In this document: positions 50,901-60,208 of the stretch, one piece after another | How the letters are laid out: each line of letters starts with the position of its first letter | How positions within the stretch are numbered: position 1 is the first letter of the stretch | Assembly (NCBI GenBank): GCA_028291515.1 | Contig: JAQGHU010000048.1 | Span: 1-64,000, forward strand | Source of the DNA: Schlesneria sp. | GTDB taxonomy: Bacteria > Planctomycetota > Planctomycetia > Planctomycetales > Planctomycetaceae | DNA: 64,000 nt | Reading direction: 5' to 3' | The notes under the pieces: model-generated | Told to the model about the DNA's origin: nothing | Databases searched by the model: none | Seen by the model: the letters and a program-made list of their open reading frames with translations, nothing else | Position numbers and translations under genes: made by a program

Positions 50901-52598
50901 ATGGCCGTTGAAAACCGTATGGACAAAATCGTGGCACTCGCCAAGCGCCGCGGATTTATCTTTCAATCATCCGAAATCTACGGTGGGCTGAACGGCTTCT
51001 GGGACTACGGACCCCTGGGCGTCGAACTGAAGCGCAACGTCCGACAAGCCTGGTGGTCGGACATGATCACCGAGCACGATGAGATCACCGCTCCGGTAGG
51101 TGCCCCCACCAGCTTCGACATGGTCGGCGTCGAAACGTCGATCATCATGCATCCCCAGGTCTGGAAAGTGTCGGGGCACTATGATCTGTTCGCCGACAAA
51201 CTCGTCGATTGCCGCGAAACGAAGGCCCGCTATCGGTTCGATCACCTGCGAGGCCGCTGGGCCAGCCATGGCGGCAATCGAATCTTCGTCGCCACCGATA
51301 AAGATGCTGAAGAAGGGATCGCGTTTGTTGAGCAACGGGCGTTGAAGTTCTTCGGACTGAAGAAGGACAAGCTGGCCACGATCGAGTTCGGAACGGGAAC
51401 GCACGGCGGTCTGCACTTCAACGGCCCTCCGTTCACCGCGCAATATACTCCTGCCGCTGCGGTTCCCGGATTGAGACCGATTACCGAAACAGATTCGTTC
51501 GACAACGTGCTTGCTCCCGAAGCGACCAAGCCTGGATCGCTGACGGATCCTCGCGACTTCAACCTGATGTTTCAGACGTACACCGGTGCGTTGCAGTCCG
51601 ATGAAAACAAAGCCTTCCTGCGTCCGGAAACGGCTCAGGGAATGTTTGTGAACTTCAAGAACGTTTGCGATTCCAGTCGCGTGAAGGTGCCGTTCGGGGT
51701 GGCTCAGATTGGCAAGAGCTTCCGCAATGAAATCACGCCGCGCAACTTCACGTTTCGCTCACGCGAATTCGAGCAGATGGAGATGGAATTCTTCTGTCAC
51801 CCCGGTCAGTCCCTGGCGTGGTACCAGTACTGGCGTGATCGCCGATACAGCTGGTATATCAAGCACGGGATCTCGAAGGATAACCTGATTCTGCGCGAGC
51901 ATGCCAAAGAGGAACTGGCTCACTATTCGGTCGGAACGGCAGACCTTGAATATGCGTTCCCGTTCCTGGACGTGGGATCGTATGGCGAACTGGAAGGGGT
52001 TGCACATCGCGGTGACTTCGACCTGCGTTCGCATTCGGAAGGAAAGCTGTGCAAGCAGGACGGCAATCTGGTTGTTGAATTAGGCCCCGATGGCAAGCCG
52101 AAGTACTTGGGGAGCGGCAAGGATCTGAGTTACTTCGATGATGAATCACGCGAACGGTTCATTCCACACGTGATCGAACCGGCGGCGGGTTGCGATCGCG
52201 CGACGCTCGCGTTCTTGTGTGAAGCGTTCCACGAAGACAAGCAACCCGATGAAAAGGGTGTGATGCAGGAGCGACTGGTGCTGAAGCTGCATCCGAAGCT
52301 GGCCCCCGTGAAGGTGGCGATCTTCCCATTGATCAAGAAGGATGGGTTGCCAGAGAAGGCCGCTGCGATCTATCGAGCTTTCAAGCAAGCCGGTATCGCC
52401 GTGCAGTACGATCAGCAAGGTGCCATTGGACGCCGCTATCGCCGGATGGACGAAATCGGGACCCCGTATTGCATCACGATCGATGGCGAAACCAATACCG
52501 CAGACACCGTCACTGTTCGTGATCGTGACACACTGGAACAGATCCGCGTTCCCGTGACAGAGCTCATCGATCACGTGCAGGCGAAGTTGAAGGGTTGA
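50901..52598 (+). CDS. glyS: glycyl-tRNA synthetase, single-chain dimeric type
   Basis: Charges tRNA-Gly. The 565-aa product is the single-chain (alpha2) GlyRS found in archaea, eukaryotes and many bacteria, not the alpha/beta E. coli type. It has RRGFIFQSSEIYGGLNGFWD at the start, class II motif 2 FRNEITPRNFTFRSREFEQM, motif 3 GCDRATLAFL and the C-terminal anticodon domain from about 460. ATG 50901 fits the family start; an in-frame ATG at 50865 would add 12 residues without a ribosome site. Confidence 0.96.
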   Translation: MAVENRMDKIVALAKRRGFIFQSSEIYGGLNGFWDYGPLGVELKRNVRQAWWSDMITEHDEITAPVGAPTSFDMVGVETSIIMHPQVWKVSGHYDLFADKLVDCRETKARYRFDHLRGRWASHGGNRIFVATDKDAEEGIAFVEQRALKFFGLKKDKLATIEFGTGTHGGLHFNGPPFTAQYTPAAAVPGLRPITETDSFDNVLAPEATKPGSLTDPRDFNLMFQTYTGALQSDENKAFLRPETAQGMFVNFKNVCDSSRVKVPFGVAQIGKSFRNEITPRNFTFRSREFEQMEMEFFCHPGQSLAWYQYWRDRRYSWYIKHGISKDNLILREHAKEELAHYSVGTADLEYAFPFLDVGSYGELEGVAHRGDFDLRSHSEGKLCKQDGNLVVELGPDGKPKYLGSGKDLSYFDDESRERFIPHVIEPAAGCDRATLAFLCEAFHEDKQPDEKGVMQERLVLKLHPKLAPVKVAIFPLIKKDGLPEKAAAIYRAFKQAGIAVQYDQQGAIGRRYRRMDEIGTPYCITIDGETNTADTVTVRDRDTLEQIRVPVTELIDHVQAKLKG

Positions 52599-52978
52599 CA
52601 AAAAGAGCGGTGGAAAGCGGCCCTGTTGCCCAGGCGATTGGGCCGCTTCTAAAATGACGTTGCGCGATTCCGCTCGCGAAATAGTCGATGTTCTTGATTA
52701 GGCGAGGTTCCTGCCGAGCCGCGCGTGTGATTGCGCGACCATCGACAAGCGCGGCACGGCGGGAGCCTCGGCGCCTCGCCCTCCCAGAATACTGCCATGT
52801 CGTGCAACCGTGGTCGATCCGCAATCACATTGGACGGCTGGCAAACAAAGCGACACCGACCTTGATCGCTAATGATGCCAAGAAACAGCCGCCAGTCGCA
52901 GAAGCGGGCTAGGGCATCACAATTGCGAGGTTATTGACCAGCGTTCACATTACTCATCGCTCGCTGGGAGGTATCGCC
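52599..52978. other. intergenic region with imperfect inverted repeat
   Basis: No convincing frame. An imperfect inverted repeat (about 52701-52724 with 52749-52770, sharing GCGCGGC and AGGCTCGGC-like arms) could be a terminator for glyS or another repeat. A GGGAGGT ribosome site near 52966-52972 belongs to the next gene. Confidence 0.45.
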
Positions 52979-53392
52979 ATGAAGTCCGCCTATTTGCCAC
53001 TGTTCGCTCTGGTGTTGTGTTCCGTCGCCGTTGCAGCCGATGCCGTCCACGAGGCTCACATGGCCTGTGCGAAGGCCTGTAGTGATTGCCAACGGTCCTG
53101 TGATATGTGCTCCACGCATTGCGCCAAGCTGCTGTCAGAGGGAAAGAAAGAGCATTTGATGATACTGCAGACTTGCCAGGACTGCGCGACAACCTGCTCG
53201 GCCGCAGCCACCATCGTCGCTCGCAGCGGTCCATTCTCGGACACGATCTGTACGGCCTGCGCCGACGCCTGCAAGAAATGCGGTGATGAGTGTGCCAAGA
53301 TGAAAGATGACCCGACGATGAAGAAGTGTGCCGACGAATGCCGAGCCTGCGAAAAAGCCTGCCGCGACATGCTGAAGCATGCGAGCAAATAG
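52979..53392 (+). CDS. copper-storage protein-like four-helix bundle (Csp)
   Basis: A 137-aa exported protein (signal MKSAYLPLFALVLCSVAVA) with 18 cysteines spaced for a four-helix bundle: CAKACSDCQRSCDMC, TCQDCATTC, CTACADACKKCGDEC and CADECRACEKAC. This is the Csp1/DUF326 pattern, in which thiols inside the bundle hold many Cu(I) ions. The signal peptide suggests periplasmic storage, as in methanotroph Csp1. ATG 52979 has a good GGGAGGT site. No copper pump or regulator is adjacent. Confidence 0.9.
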   Translation: MKSAYLPLFALVLCSVAVAADAVHEAHMACAKACSDCQRSCDMCSTHCAKLLSEGKKEHLMILQTCQDCATTCSAAATIVARSGPFSDTICTACADACKKCGDECAKMKDDPTMKKCADECRACEKACRDMLKHASK

Positions 53393-53548
53393 GCCTTCGA
53401 AGTCGACATCGCGCAAGGACCATGTGGGCAGCCCGTCATTGCCTTTTGCGCGACACGAGAAACCTCTCAGCGCAGGGACCTTCTGTTAACGAAACATCCG
53501 ATTCCCTGGAGAGTTACGCCAGACATAACAGGCTGGCGGCGGCCCCTC

Positions 53549-53573
53549 TTGCCGGGCTGAAGCCCGGCAGGAA
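53549..53573. repeat. palindromic repeat, GCCGGGCT family, copy 2
   Basis: GCCGGGCT (53551-53558), GA, AGCCCGGC (53561-53568), flanked by a near-matching extension. It contains the 17-mer CTGAAGCCCGGCAGGAA that also forms the right arm of the element at 34529-34545. It lies near the ends of two convergent genes. Confidence 0.75.
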
Positions 53574-53599
53574 AAGCCCGTTCAGCCAAACACTATTCC

Positions 53600-54535
53600 T
53601 CACCTCCCTGTCGCCAAAAATCGATCCACCTTCTCCCGCGTCGGCATCGCAGGCTGAGCCCCAAACACCGTGCAGGCCAATGTCCCCGCCGCACAACCCA
53701 ACTTGGTCGCCTCGGCCAGTGTTCGCCCTTCAGCCAGTCCCACGGCCAAGCCCGCAGTGAAGGCGTCCCCTGCCGCAGTGGTGTCGACAACTTCCGTCGG
53801 AACCGCTGCGATATGCTCGCTCGTTCCGTCGGAATAAATCAACGCGCCGAGTTCCCCCAGCTTCATCACGACATGCCTGGCACCCCGATCGCACAACACT
53901 TTCGCCGCCCGTTCGGCTGATGTCAGGTCGTTGACGACGATTCCAGTCAGCGCTTCGGCCTCAGTCTGATTCGGACTGATGTAGTCCACGCGCTGCAGTT
54001 CGTCAGGCAGCGGCCCTGATGGAGCAGGGGCGGGATCGAGGATCGTGGGCACGTTAAATTCACGAGCCGTCCGAATCGCCGCCATCACTGTTTCGACAGG
54101 CGTCTCCAACTGCACAACCACGACATCGGCCGACGCAATCACGCTCGCACAATTCGCCACATCGTCCGGAGTCAGTCGGCCATTCGCCCCGGCAATCACC
54201 ACGATCGCATTCGCACCGCTCGCTTCGACGTTAATCACCGCCACGCCGCTCGGACAGTTCGCAGTCTTCTGCACGAACTGAATTCCCACGCCATACTGCT
54301 CGAGCGAACAAAGCAACTCGCCGCCGAACGCATCGTCACCCACTCGACCGATCATTGTCACATGCGCACCAAGCCGAGCCGCCGCGACTGCCTGGTTGGC
54401 ACCCTTGCCACCGGGGATGGTCTGGAAATCATCCCCATGCAACGTCTCACCCGGACGCGGCAAGCGCGACATCCGAGCAACGAGGTCCATGTTGATCGAA
54501 CCGACAACAACAATCTGTGGCGCACGCATCGTCAT
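53600..54535 (-). CDS. rbsK: ribokinase
   Basis: Phosphorylates ribose to ribose 5-phosphate. The PfkB-fold product of about 311 aa has VVGSINMDLVARMSRLPRPG, GGKGANQAVAAARLG, and the catalytic DTTAAGDAFTAGLAV (Asp base), plus MKLGELGALI near the nucleotide site. The start may be ATG 54535 or 54529, or GTG 54538. It follows the nucleoside hydrolase gene by a dozen bases, so the two are co-transcribed: the hydrolase frees ribose, the kinase activates it. Confidence 0.93.
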   Translation of the reverse strand: MTMRAPQIVVVGSINMDLVARMSRLPRPGETLHGDDFQTIPGGKGANQAVAAARLGAHVTMIGRVGDDAFGGELLCSLEQYGVGIQFVQKTANCPSGVAVINVEASGANAIVVIAGANGRLTPDDVANCASVIASADVVVVQLETPVETVMAAIRTAREFNVPTILDPAPAPSGPLPDELQRVDYISPNQTEAEALTGIVVNDLTSAERAAKVLCDRGARHVVMKLGELGALIYSDGTSEHIAAVPTEVVDTTAAGDAFTAGLAVGLAEGRTLAEATKLGCAAGTLACTVFGAQPAMPTREKVDRFLATGR

Positions 54536-54547
54536 CACCCCGCAGCA

Positions 54548-55567
54548 TTACTTCGGGGGTTGACTGCTGAGTTGCACCAGCGCTTCGACCACGCGGGCTC
54601 GTTGAAGCTCTGTCAGTTTCAGATACTTGTGCCTACCATCCGCGGCGGGCTCGAACTTCGTAAACCCATCGTTTTCAACGATGACTCGACCCGGTTCCGA
54701 CAGATCAAAATAACCGCGATCCGGATGCACTGCATACAGCACACTCGTCAGGTCCCACGTCGGCCGGTTGTGTGGCGGTGGTGAATACAGGCGATACGCT
54801 TCCGCGACGGGATGATCAGCGACATAGCCGTAATCCTTCACGATGCTTTCCGACGGATACGGCACCGCAATCCCGATCTCAAAGCCGCTCCAGACCACCG
54901 CCGTCGGCCACTCGTCCGCCAGCTTGCGGCAGTTTTCAATGTCCTGCACCACGTTGTATTCGCAGTAATGTTTGTTGTCGCCAATCGATGTGAACGCCCC
55001 CGCCATGATCGACAGCACGTGTACCTTCTTGCGGATCAGCTCCATCCCCGACAGGTCCGAAGCCGTATCGGGCTTGGAATCGATCAGTCGAGCAAGATTG
55101 GTCGAGAACCCCACCTGAGCAATACTGACCGAGCCATCCGGCTGAGCCGCCAGCGTCTTACGCAGCAACCCGACTGCCTCAGGAGCGTCCTTGTTGCTCA
55201 GCAAGTCATGGGGATACCGAAACGCTTCCCCTCGTTTCTCGCCGGCCAGCGGCAGAAACTTACCCGGTTCTGGCGTCTTCCCCGGCCGAACAACTCCGAT
55301 CGGAGTATCGGGCCGACCATAAAACGTATTGATCGCATCGACAAACGGCCCGGCCAGTTCGCTGTCCTTGGTGATCGTCACCGCGAGCAACTGACACGCG
55401 CCGCGCGACTGCATCGCATGAATCATCGCCTGAGCCTGCACGTCGTCGACGTCATTGCCAATGTCGGTATCAAAGATCAACCGCACCGGCTCTGCGGCCG
55501 ACGCAATGGTCGAGACACCAACAGCCAGCAAAATCAGCAACGGCTTCAACCAACGGCAAGACATCAT
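54548..55567 (-). CDS. secreted nucleoside hydrolase (IUNH family)
   Basis: Hydrolyses the N-glycosidic bond of nucleosides. The 339-aa product begins with a signal peptide (LLILLAVGVSTIASA) and then LIFDTDIGNDVDDVQA, the Ca-binding Asp cluster (DTDIGNDVDD) of the family. An EYNVVQD segment (residues near 210) and DLTSVLYAVHPD fit the C-terminal part. Exported IUNH proteins are unusual outside a few groups and would release ribose or deoxyribose outside the cytoplasm, feeding the downstream ribokinase. Substrate preference is not readable. Confidence 0.88.
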   Translation of the reverse strand: MMSCRWLKPLLILLAVGVSTIASAAEPVRLIFDTDIGNDVDDVQAQAMIHAMQSRGACQLLAVTITKDSELAGPFVDAINTFYGRPDTPIGVVRPGKTPEPGKFLPLAGEKRGEAFRYPHDLLSNKDAPEAVGLLRKTLAAQPDGSVSIAQVGFSTNLARLIDSKPDTASDLSGMELIRKKVHVLSIMAGAFTSIGDNKHYCEYNVVQDIENCRKLADEWPTAVVWSGFEIGIAVPYPSESIVKDYGYVADHPVAEAYRLYSPPPHNRPTWDLTSVLYAVHPDRGYFDLSEPGRVIVENDGFTKFEPAADGRHKYLKLTELQRARVVEALVQLSSQPPK

Positions 55568-55677
55568 GGGAAGTCCTTCATGAGGTGGAATTGAGCCGTT
55601 AGTTTATCCGCGACGTCGCCGAAGCGTAACCGAGCCGCCACCAATCTTGGTATGACTGACTCGAAGACCGCGTCTTT

Positions 55678-57180
55678 CTATTCTCGCTTCTGATAGTGGC
55701 GAATCAGGAGTTCCCGCCATTCAGCCACCATGGCCAGCCGTTGCGGATTCCGGCTTGCAGGCTGAGCTCTGTACATCATCTCCCGAGTCACCAGCGGCTT
55801 GGGACGTCCCGTGCTGGCGATCTCAAGCATTTCCTTCAGCACGGACCAGTCAGCCTGGTCGAAACTGGGGGCAATCACCAAAGCCGCCAGCAGCTCGTTT
55901 GTATCCTGTCGCGCGGTCTTTCGTACCAATCTAAGAAAATCGAGTGGTCCATGATTGGACTCGTCACTGCTTTCTGCGAGGACTTTTCCCTGCGTCTGGT
56001 AGAACCAGTCCACAATCTTTTGCTGCTCTTTGGCCCCGCCGATTTTCCAGAGAGTTCCGATTAACATGGCCTGATAGCGTTCACCCAGAATACCTTTGAG
56101 TGGAAAACGCTGGAGCGCCCCATCAATGATGCGATTGGCTTCATTGGGGTCGGATGGGGCGACCAGTTCCGCAGCCGCGGCGGCCCAGGCGGGACTGGCA
56201 TTGCGGACGGCGGACTTCTCACACTCGAGCAGTGCCGCAGCATCCTGGGCTCGCAGTACGCTGGGGGCCCGCTGCAAAATGAAGTGTGCCATCCGCGAAT
56301 GGACATCTTGGGTTTCGGCGTTCCCATCGTCGAACCGAATGTCGGGGTCGTCGGTAACCTGCTTTTGCTGGAGGAATCGAACGACTTGATCGGGGCCGAT
56401 CTCCTTCAGGGAAGCGATGCAGTCTGCATCGGTCAGCACTCCTTCCAGTGAGGAACAATAAAAAGATCGTAAAAAGATCTGAGTCCAAACACGGTCAACA
56501 AGGGGGAGTCCCTTGACCTCTTCAATCACTCGCTCGATATCGTCACGGTATTGCCTCTGCAATGGTGATATGCATCGGGTGGCACGGTCGACCTTTACCC
56601 GAAACCAACTGGCACACGTTTTCCTTGCCTGGCGTTCTTGCCAGTACTCCGGGAACTTAGTAGCGCCGTAGAGTTGCAACATTTCCTTGGCGACATCGCC
56701 CACGGTCTGCGGACTCTGAAATTCTGCCGGGCTCGCAATCGGGCCGCTGTTAAATGACATGTGAACATCAGTCAAAGTGGGCGTGCGATCGTTGACCAGC
56801 GAAGCAATCAGCGGCAGGTCGTGAGGATCCTCGCGAATGAACAACGCTCCCAGTGCCAGAGTGCGAACTTTCGGGTCCTGGTGCCGAATCATCGCTCGCA
56901 GCGAGTCTGGAGATGCCAACCACGTCTTCAACTCGCCAAATAGTTTTGCTTGCTCGACGGTGAATTCTTTTGGCCAGCGACGCTCATCGTTCAGCCGATT
57001 GCTGATGATGTTGGAAGTTGCAAAATGTTGATAACGTCCTGCCGCGTCTTCCATTTGCCGCTGCAATTCGGCCGGCTCGATTTGTTGTTGTTGCGCGATC
57101 GCGCTCTCGCCCTGCGTGAGCACAACTGTTGCAACAATCCCGTAGAGCAACATGACAACTGCGGACTTTGGTATTGTCAT
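55678..57180 (-). CDS. secreted hypothetical protein, probably helical-repeat
   Basis: A 500-aa exported protein of no recognised family. A signal peptide (VVMLLYGIVATVVLTQGESAIA) is followed by a mostly helical sequence with HEAT-like pairs (LRAMIRHQDPKVRTLALGAL, and later EYWQERQARKTCASWFR). No catalytic motif is evident. The C-terminal 120 residues (KVLAESSDESNHGPLDFLRL to the end) are also helical. It stands alone on the minus strand. Confidence 0.7.
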   Translation of the reverse strand: MTIPKSAVVMLLYGIVATVVLTQGESAIAQQQQIEPAELQRQMEDAAGRYQHFATSNIISNRLNDERRWPKEFTVEQAKLFGELKTWLASPDSLRAMIRHQDPKVRTLALGALFIREDPHDLPLIASLVNDRTPTLTDVHMSFNSGPIASPAEFQSPQTVGDVAKEMLQLYGATKFPEYWQERQARKTCASWFRVKVDRATRCISPLQRQYRDDIERVIEEVKGLPLVDRVWTQIFLRSFYCSSLEGVLTDADCIASLKEIGPDQVVRFLQQKQVTDDPDIRFDDGNAETQDVHSRMAHFILQRAPSVLRAQDAAALLECEKSAVRNASPAWAAAAAELVAPSDPNEANRIIDGALQRFPLKGILGERYQAMLIGTLWKIGGAKEQQKIVDWFYQTQGKVLAESSDESNHGPLDFLRLVRKTARQDTNELLAALVIAPSFDQADWSVLKEMLEIASTGRPKPLVTREMMYRAQPASRNPQRLAMVAEWRELLIRHYQKRE

Positions 57181-57342
57181 TTCGGTGGTCGCTCACAGAG
57201 TTTACGACTGAAGAAACCGTGGTTCATCGCAACAATGAATGACGAGACGATTTGAATGTGCGCGGAGTTCCAAAATAACATTGCTGTTGAGGAATGGGTT
57301 ATCAGATGAGCAGACCCCGATCCGCAGACTCCGCTGCCAAAT

Positions 57343-57606
57343 CTATTGTTTCTGCATATCGATCCGCAGGGCACGCCTGAGACACACAAACCAACTGAAC
57401 GCCAGGGACGGCAAGCAGCAGGCGAGGATCATGGCAATTCGCGGCCAAGGCATCGGCGGCGTCGACAGCGCAAAACAGCCCATCGCAATGACGAACAGCA
57501 AGGTCGCTATCCAACAGCCTATCTGCTGTTTGGCAAGGCGCCACGCCAACCGCAGATTCGCCAGTGTCATGAACTTTGCCTCATACAGGAAATTCCGCAA
57601 TGTCAT
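57343..57606 (-). CDS. small two-helix membrane protein
   Basis: An 87-aa product with two hydrophobic helices (IGCWIATLLFVIAMGCFAL and IAMILACCLPSLAFSWFVCL) joined by a short loop. ATG 57606 is chosen; the longer frame starts with non-coding-like basic sequence. The family is not recognised. It is divergent from the LRR gene. Confidence 0.5.
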   Translation of the reverse strand: MTLRNFLYEAKFMTLANLRLAWRLAKQQIGCWIATLLFVIAMGCFALSTPPMPWPRIAMILACCLPSLAFSWFVCLRRALRIDMQKQ

Positions 57607-57743
57607 CGCAGCGGTTAGTATGCTCCACTCCCTCTCAGTGTGTCCACACCGAGAGGGAGCGATCGATCTGGATCGACGGCCCTGGAGGTGCAAATGCTTG
57701 ATCACTGCAAGTGGCTATCTGATGCTCGCGAAGGCTCTACAGC

Positions 57744-58532
57744 ATGATGCATTTGGTCCGGCGATTCGGCGTGCGGTTTTTCGCGGTTGTCGTTCTGGTC
57801 ATCACAATCTATGGGGTGACGAGCTTTTACTCGGCCTACCATCGCGAACAACGGATTGCGAAGCTGATTGAGGACGGGGGCGGAGACGTTGCCTTTGCTC
57901 ACTTTCAGCCTCGTTGGCTGGCACCGATCCTGCCGCCGGGGTTTCCGTATTTTGCGCGGATCACTCGCGTGCGGCTGCGGATCACCAATGCCACGCTCTC
58001 AATCGATCAGGACTACGTCGACGGCTTTATCCAGTCCGATCGCGTGATCGATGGCCTGTCGATGCTGCGGCATCTTCAACAACTGGACCTCAACAATACC
58101 GGGATCGAAGGTCACCGCTTGAAATTCATCAGGCACCTGCCGAATCTGGAAACACTGAGTCTGGGATTTACACGAACCGACGACACGCTCCTCGCAGAAC
58201 TCGGTGGCCTCAGCAACCTGCAATCACTGCGGCTAAATCACACGCAGATCAGCGATGGCGGATTGGCTCATTTGAAGCAGATGAGTCAGTTGAAAGAACT
58301 GTATCTGGGCGGGACCGCAATTGGTGACGTAGGTGTGATACACCTGTCGGGTCTGACCAACCTCGAAGAGCTGGATTTGAGAGAAACGCGAATCACGGAT
58401 GCCGGGTTGGATTACCTGATACCTCTCGTGAACCTCAAGCGACTCTACGTCGCTCGCTCGCAAGTCACGCCCGAAGGCCGAGCCAGGATCAGAAAGGCAC
58501 TGCCGAATCGGCTAATGACGGAAGACCGGTGA
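57744..58532 (+). CDS. membrane-anchored leucine-rich-repeat protein
   Basis: A 262-aa protein with an N-terminal helix (FGVRFFAVVVLVITIYGV) and then about five LRRs of the LxxLxLxxTxIxDxGLxxL type: LQQLDLNNTGIEGHRLKFI, LQSLRLNHTQISDGGLAHL, LKELYLGGTAIGDVGVIHL and LEELDLRETRITDAGLDYL. Repeats of this kind (ribonuclease-inhibitor-like) are abundant in planctomycetes. Likely protein-protein interaction at the cell surface or periplasm; ligand unknown. Confidence 0.88.
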   Translation: MMHLVRRFGVRFFAVVVLVITIYGVTSFYSAYHREQRIAKLIEDGGGDVAFAHFQPRWLAPILPPGFPYFARITRVRLRITNATLSIDQDYVDGFIQSDRVIDGLSMLRHLQQLDLNNTGIEGHRLKFIRHLPNLETLSLGFTRTDDTLLAELGGLSNLQSLRLNHTQISDGGLAHLKQMSQLKELYLGGTAIGDVGVIHLSGLTNLEELDLRETRITDAGLDYLIPLVNLKRLYVARSQVTPEGRARIRKALPNRLMTEDR

Positions 58533-58603
58533 TGTCGCAGTACGTTGATACCGCGGACATTCTGCCAGCACCAGAAGTGATGCGAGCAGTATCGCTCGGT
58601 CAT

Positions 58604-59086
58604 TTAGCTCGTCAGGCAACTGGCATGTGTCAGTTCTCGACAATCGAGCCAGACGTTGCCGCAGTTGAGACATGAATTCACGATGATGAAGTCCGGCCCG
58701 TAGCAGGGATGGACATTCATCTCGGTCCGACAGGTCGGGCAGTTCACGTCTGGTTGCTGTTCGACGGGGACCAGGATCAGGGGCTGTGAGGCGGCTTCGC
58801 GGAATTCGGTGCGTCGGTTCCGCACAAACATCGCGAAGACTTCATCGTCCAGCAGCACACCTTCACACTCGGCGCAGTGTTCGACTTTCAGACCGTCCAT
58901 GGCGGCCAGCGTCAAACGACGCCGACAGCAGGGGCAACAGCCTGAACCAGCTTGATTCAGCGAAATGATCTGATTTGCGGTGACATCGGGGACATCGACA
59001 AATCGGTAGGAACGGCAAATATCGCACAGGACAATCGGACTAAACCCGTCCCATTCCAGTTCGATTTCGCAGTTATGGCAGTTCAT
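58604..59086 (-). CDS. zinc-ribbon protein (zf-TFIIB type)
   Basis: A 160-aa protein with three zinc ribbons: CHNC/CDIC at the N-terminus, CPCC...CAEC in the middle (VEHCAECEGVLLDDEV), and CPTC...CLNCGNVWLDCREL at the C-terminus. The CxxCxGxWLD pattern is that of zf-TFIIB-type ribbons, of unknown function in bacteria. No signal or membrane segment. Zinc binding is certain in principle, role is not. Confidence 0.8.
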   Translation of the reverse strand: MNCHNCEIELEWDGFSPIVLCDICRSYRFVDVPDVTANQIISLNQAGSGCCPCCRRRLTLAAMDGLKVEHCAECEGVLLDDEVFAMFVRNRRTEFREAASQPLILVPVEQQPDVNCPTCRTEMNVHPCYGPDFIIVNSCLNCGNVWLDCRELTHASCLTS

Positions 59087-59191
59087 GAGCTCCGTCCAGG
59101 CTGGAAGTAGAATCGGCCTACTTCCAACCTAGCTCAAAAACTGACCACTGCGCCAGTCTCGTGGCAAAAAGTGAACGGGATTTGCCATGGA

Positions 59192-60037
59192 CTATTTTGG
59201 ATCGGGTTCGGGCTTGAGGGTGTTCACATCGATCGGCTCCACGCCAGTTCCCTGGTAGCCGGGCATTGGCTTGCCTTCGGGGGTCAGCTTGCCGACCGAC
59301 CACAGCAGACCGTTTGCGACCAGATCCAAGTAGCGGGCATCGGCGACAGTCGCGGTGTTGTGACCCAGAGTCGTGCTGAAGACGCGAGCCTTACCGTATT
59401 CGTTGGCCCAGGCCACCACCGCGTCGTCGACATTTTTACCAGTGTCCTGACGACCGCGAGCCAATGCCTTCGCCGATTCGATCGGCTTGATGTTGTTGTA
59501 GAGTTCTTCGTTGACCGTGGTCCAGTTTTCCAGGCCTTTGGTCACGGCATGATCACGATCCAGGAACGTGACATCGATTGGCTTTTGTGGTCCATGGCCC
59601 GAGGATTGAATGCCGACAAACTGGAACCAGTCGTCCTTGCCAATGCGGTAGCAGTGCATCGCGCAGTGCAGGTTGACCGCGGCCACTCCGCCCTTGTGAG
59701 CGTTCAGGATGTTCTCGACGTAGGGCAACTCTTTGACATCGGAAGTACATTCGTCGTGAATGACAACGTCGTAGCCTTTGGCCCAGTCGGGGCTTTCGTA
59801 CATCTTGAAGCGGGCGGCGGTCGTCGTGTCTGCTGTGTGGACCAGCGTGACTTCCACGTTCGCGCGTTGCTGCAATCCCTTCTTCAGCACTTCCTTCTGC
59901 TTCGCGTAGTCGTGACAGCAGCCCCCTGTGACCAGCATCGCCTTGATCGGTTTCGGCTTTGGCGCATCCTGGGCGTAGCACATCGACGAACACGCGGCCA
60001 GCACAGCGGCCAACCAGGATCGACGGCAAACAGTCAT
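59192..60037 (-). CDS. secreted ThuA-domain protein
   Basis: A 281-aa exported protein (signal SWLAAVLAACSSMCYA) with a ThuA-like glutamine-amidotransferase fold: IKAMLVTGGCCHDYAKQKEV, YDVVIHDECTSDV, AAVNLHCAMHCYR and VVAWANEYGKARVFSTTLGH. ThuA domains accompany sugar utilisation (trehalose in Sinorhizobium) and are very common as secreted proteins in planctomycetes. Start ATG 60037; the frame beyond is non-coding. Substrate unknown. Confidence 0.9.
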   Translation of the reverse strand: MTVCRRSWLAAVLAACSSMCYAQDAPKPKPIKAMLVTGGCCHDYAKQKEVLKKGLQQRANVEVTLVHTADTTTAARFKMYESPDWAKGYDVVIHDECTSDVKELPYVENILNAHKGGVAAVNLHCAMHCYRIGKDDWFQFVGIQSSGHGPQKPIDVTFLDRDHAVTKGLENWTTVNEELYNNIKPIESAKALARGRQDTGKNVDDAVVAWANEYGKARVFSTTLGHNTATVADARYLDLVANGLLWSVGKLTPEGKPMPGYQGTGVEPIDVNTLKPEPDPK

Positions 60038-60208
60038 GGTGAAATCCTTGAAATGCATGAAGAGACAGTTCAGAAGCGATTCGGATTCTAACGAGACAGA
60101 CATTCTCTCGAAACTCGACGAGAACCCCGGGTTCGCATGTTGACCATTTGGAAAGTAATTCCGCATAATGTGTGAGACGTTCATCGATTATTCATGACAG
60201 GGCTCACA

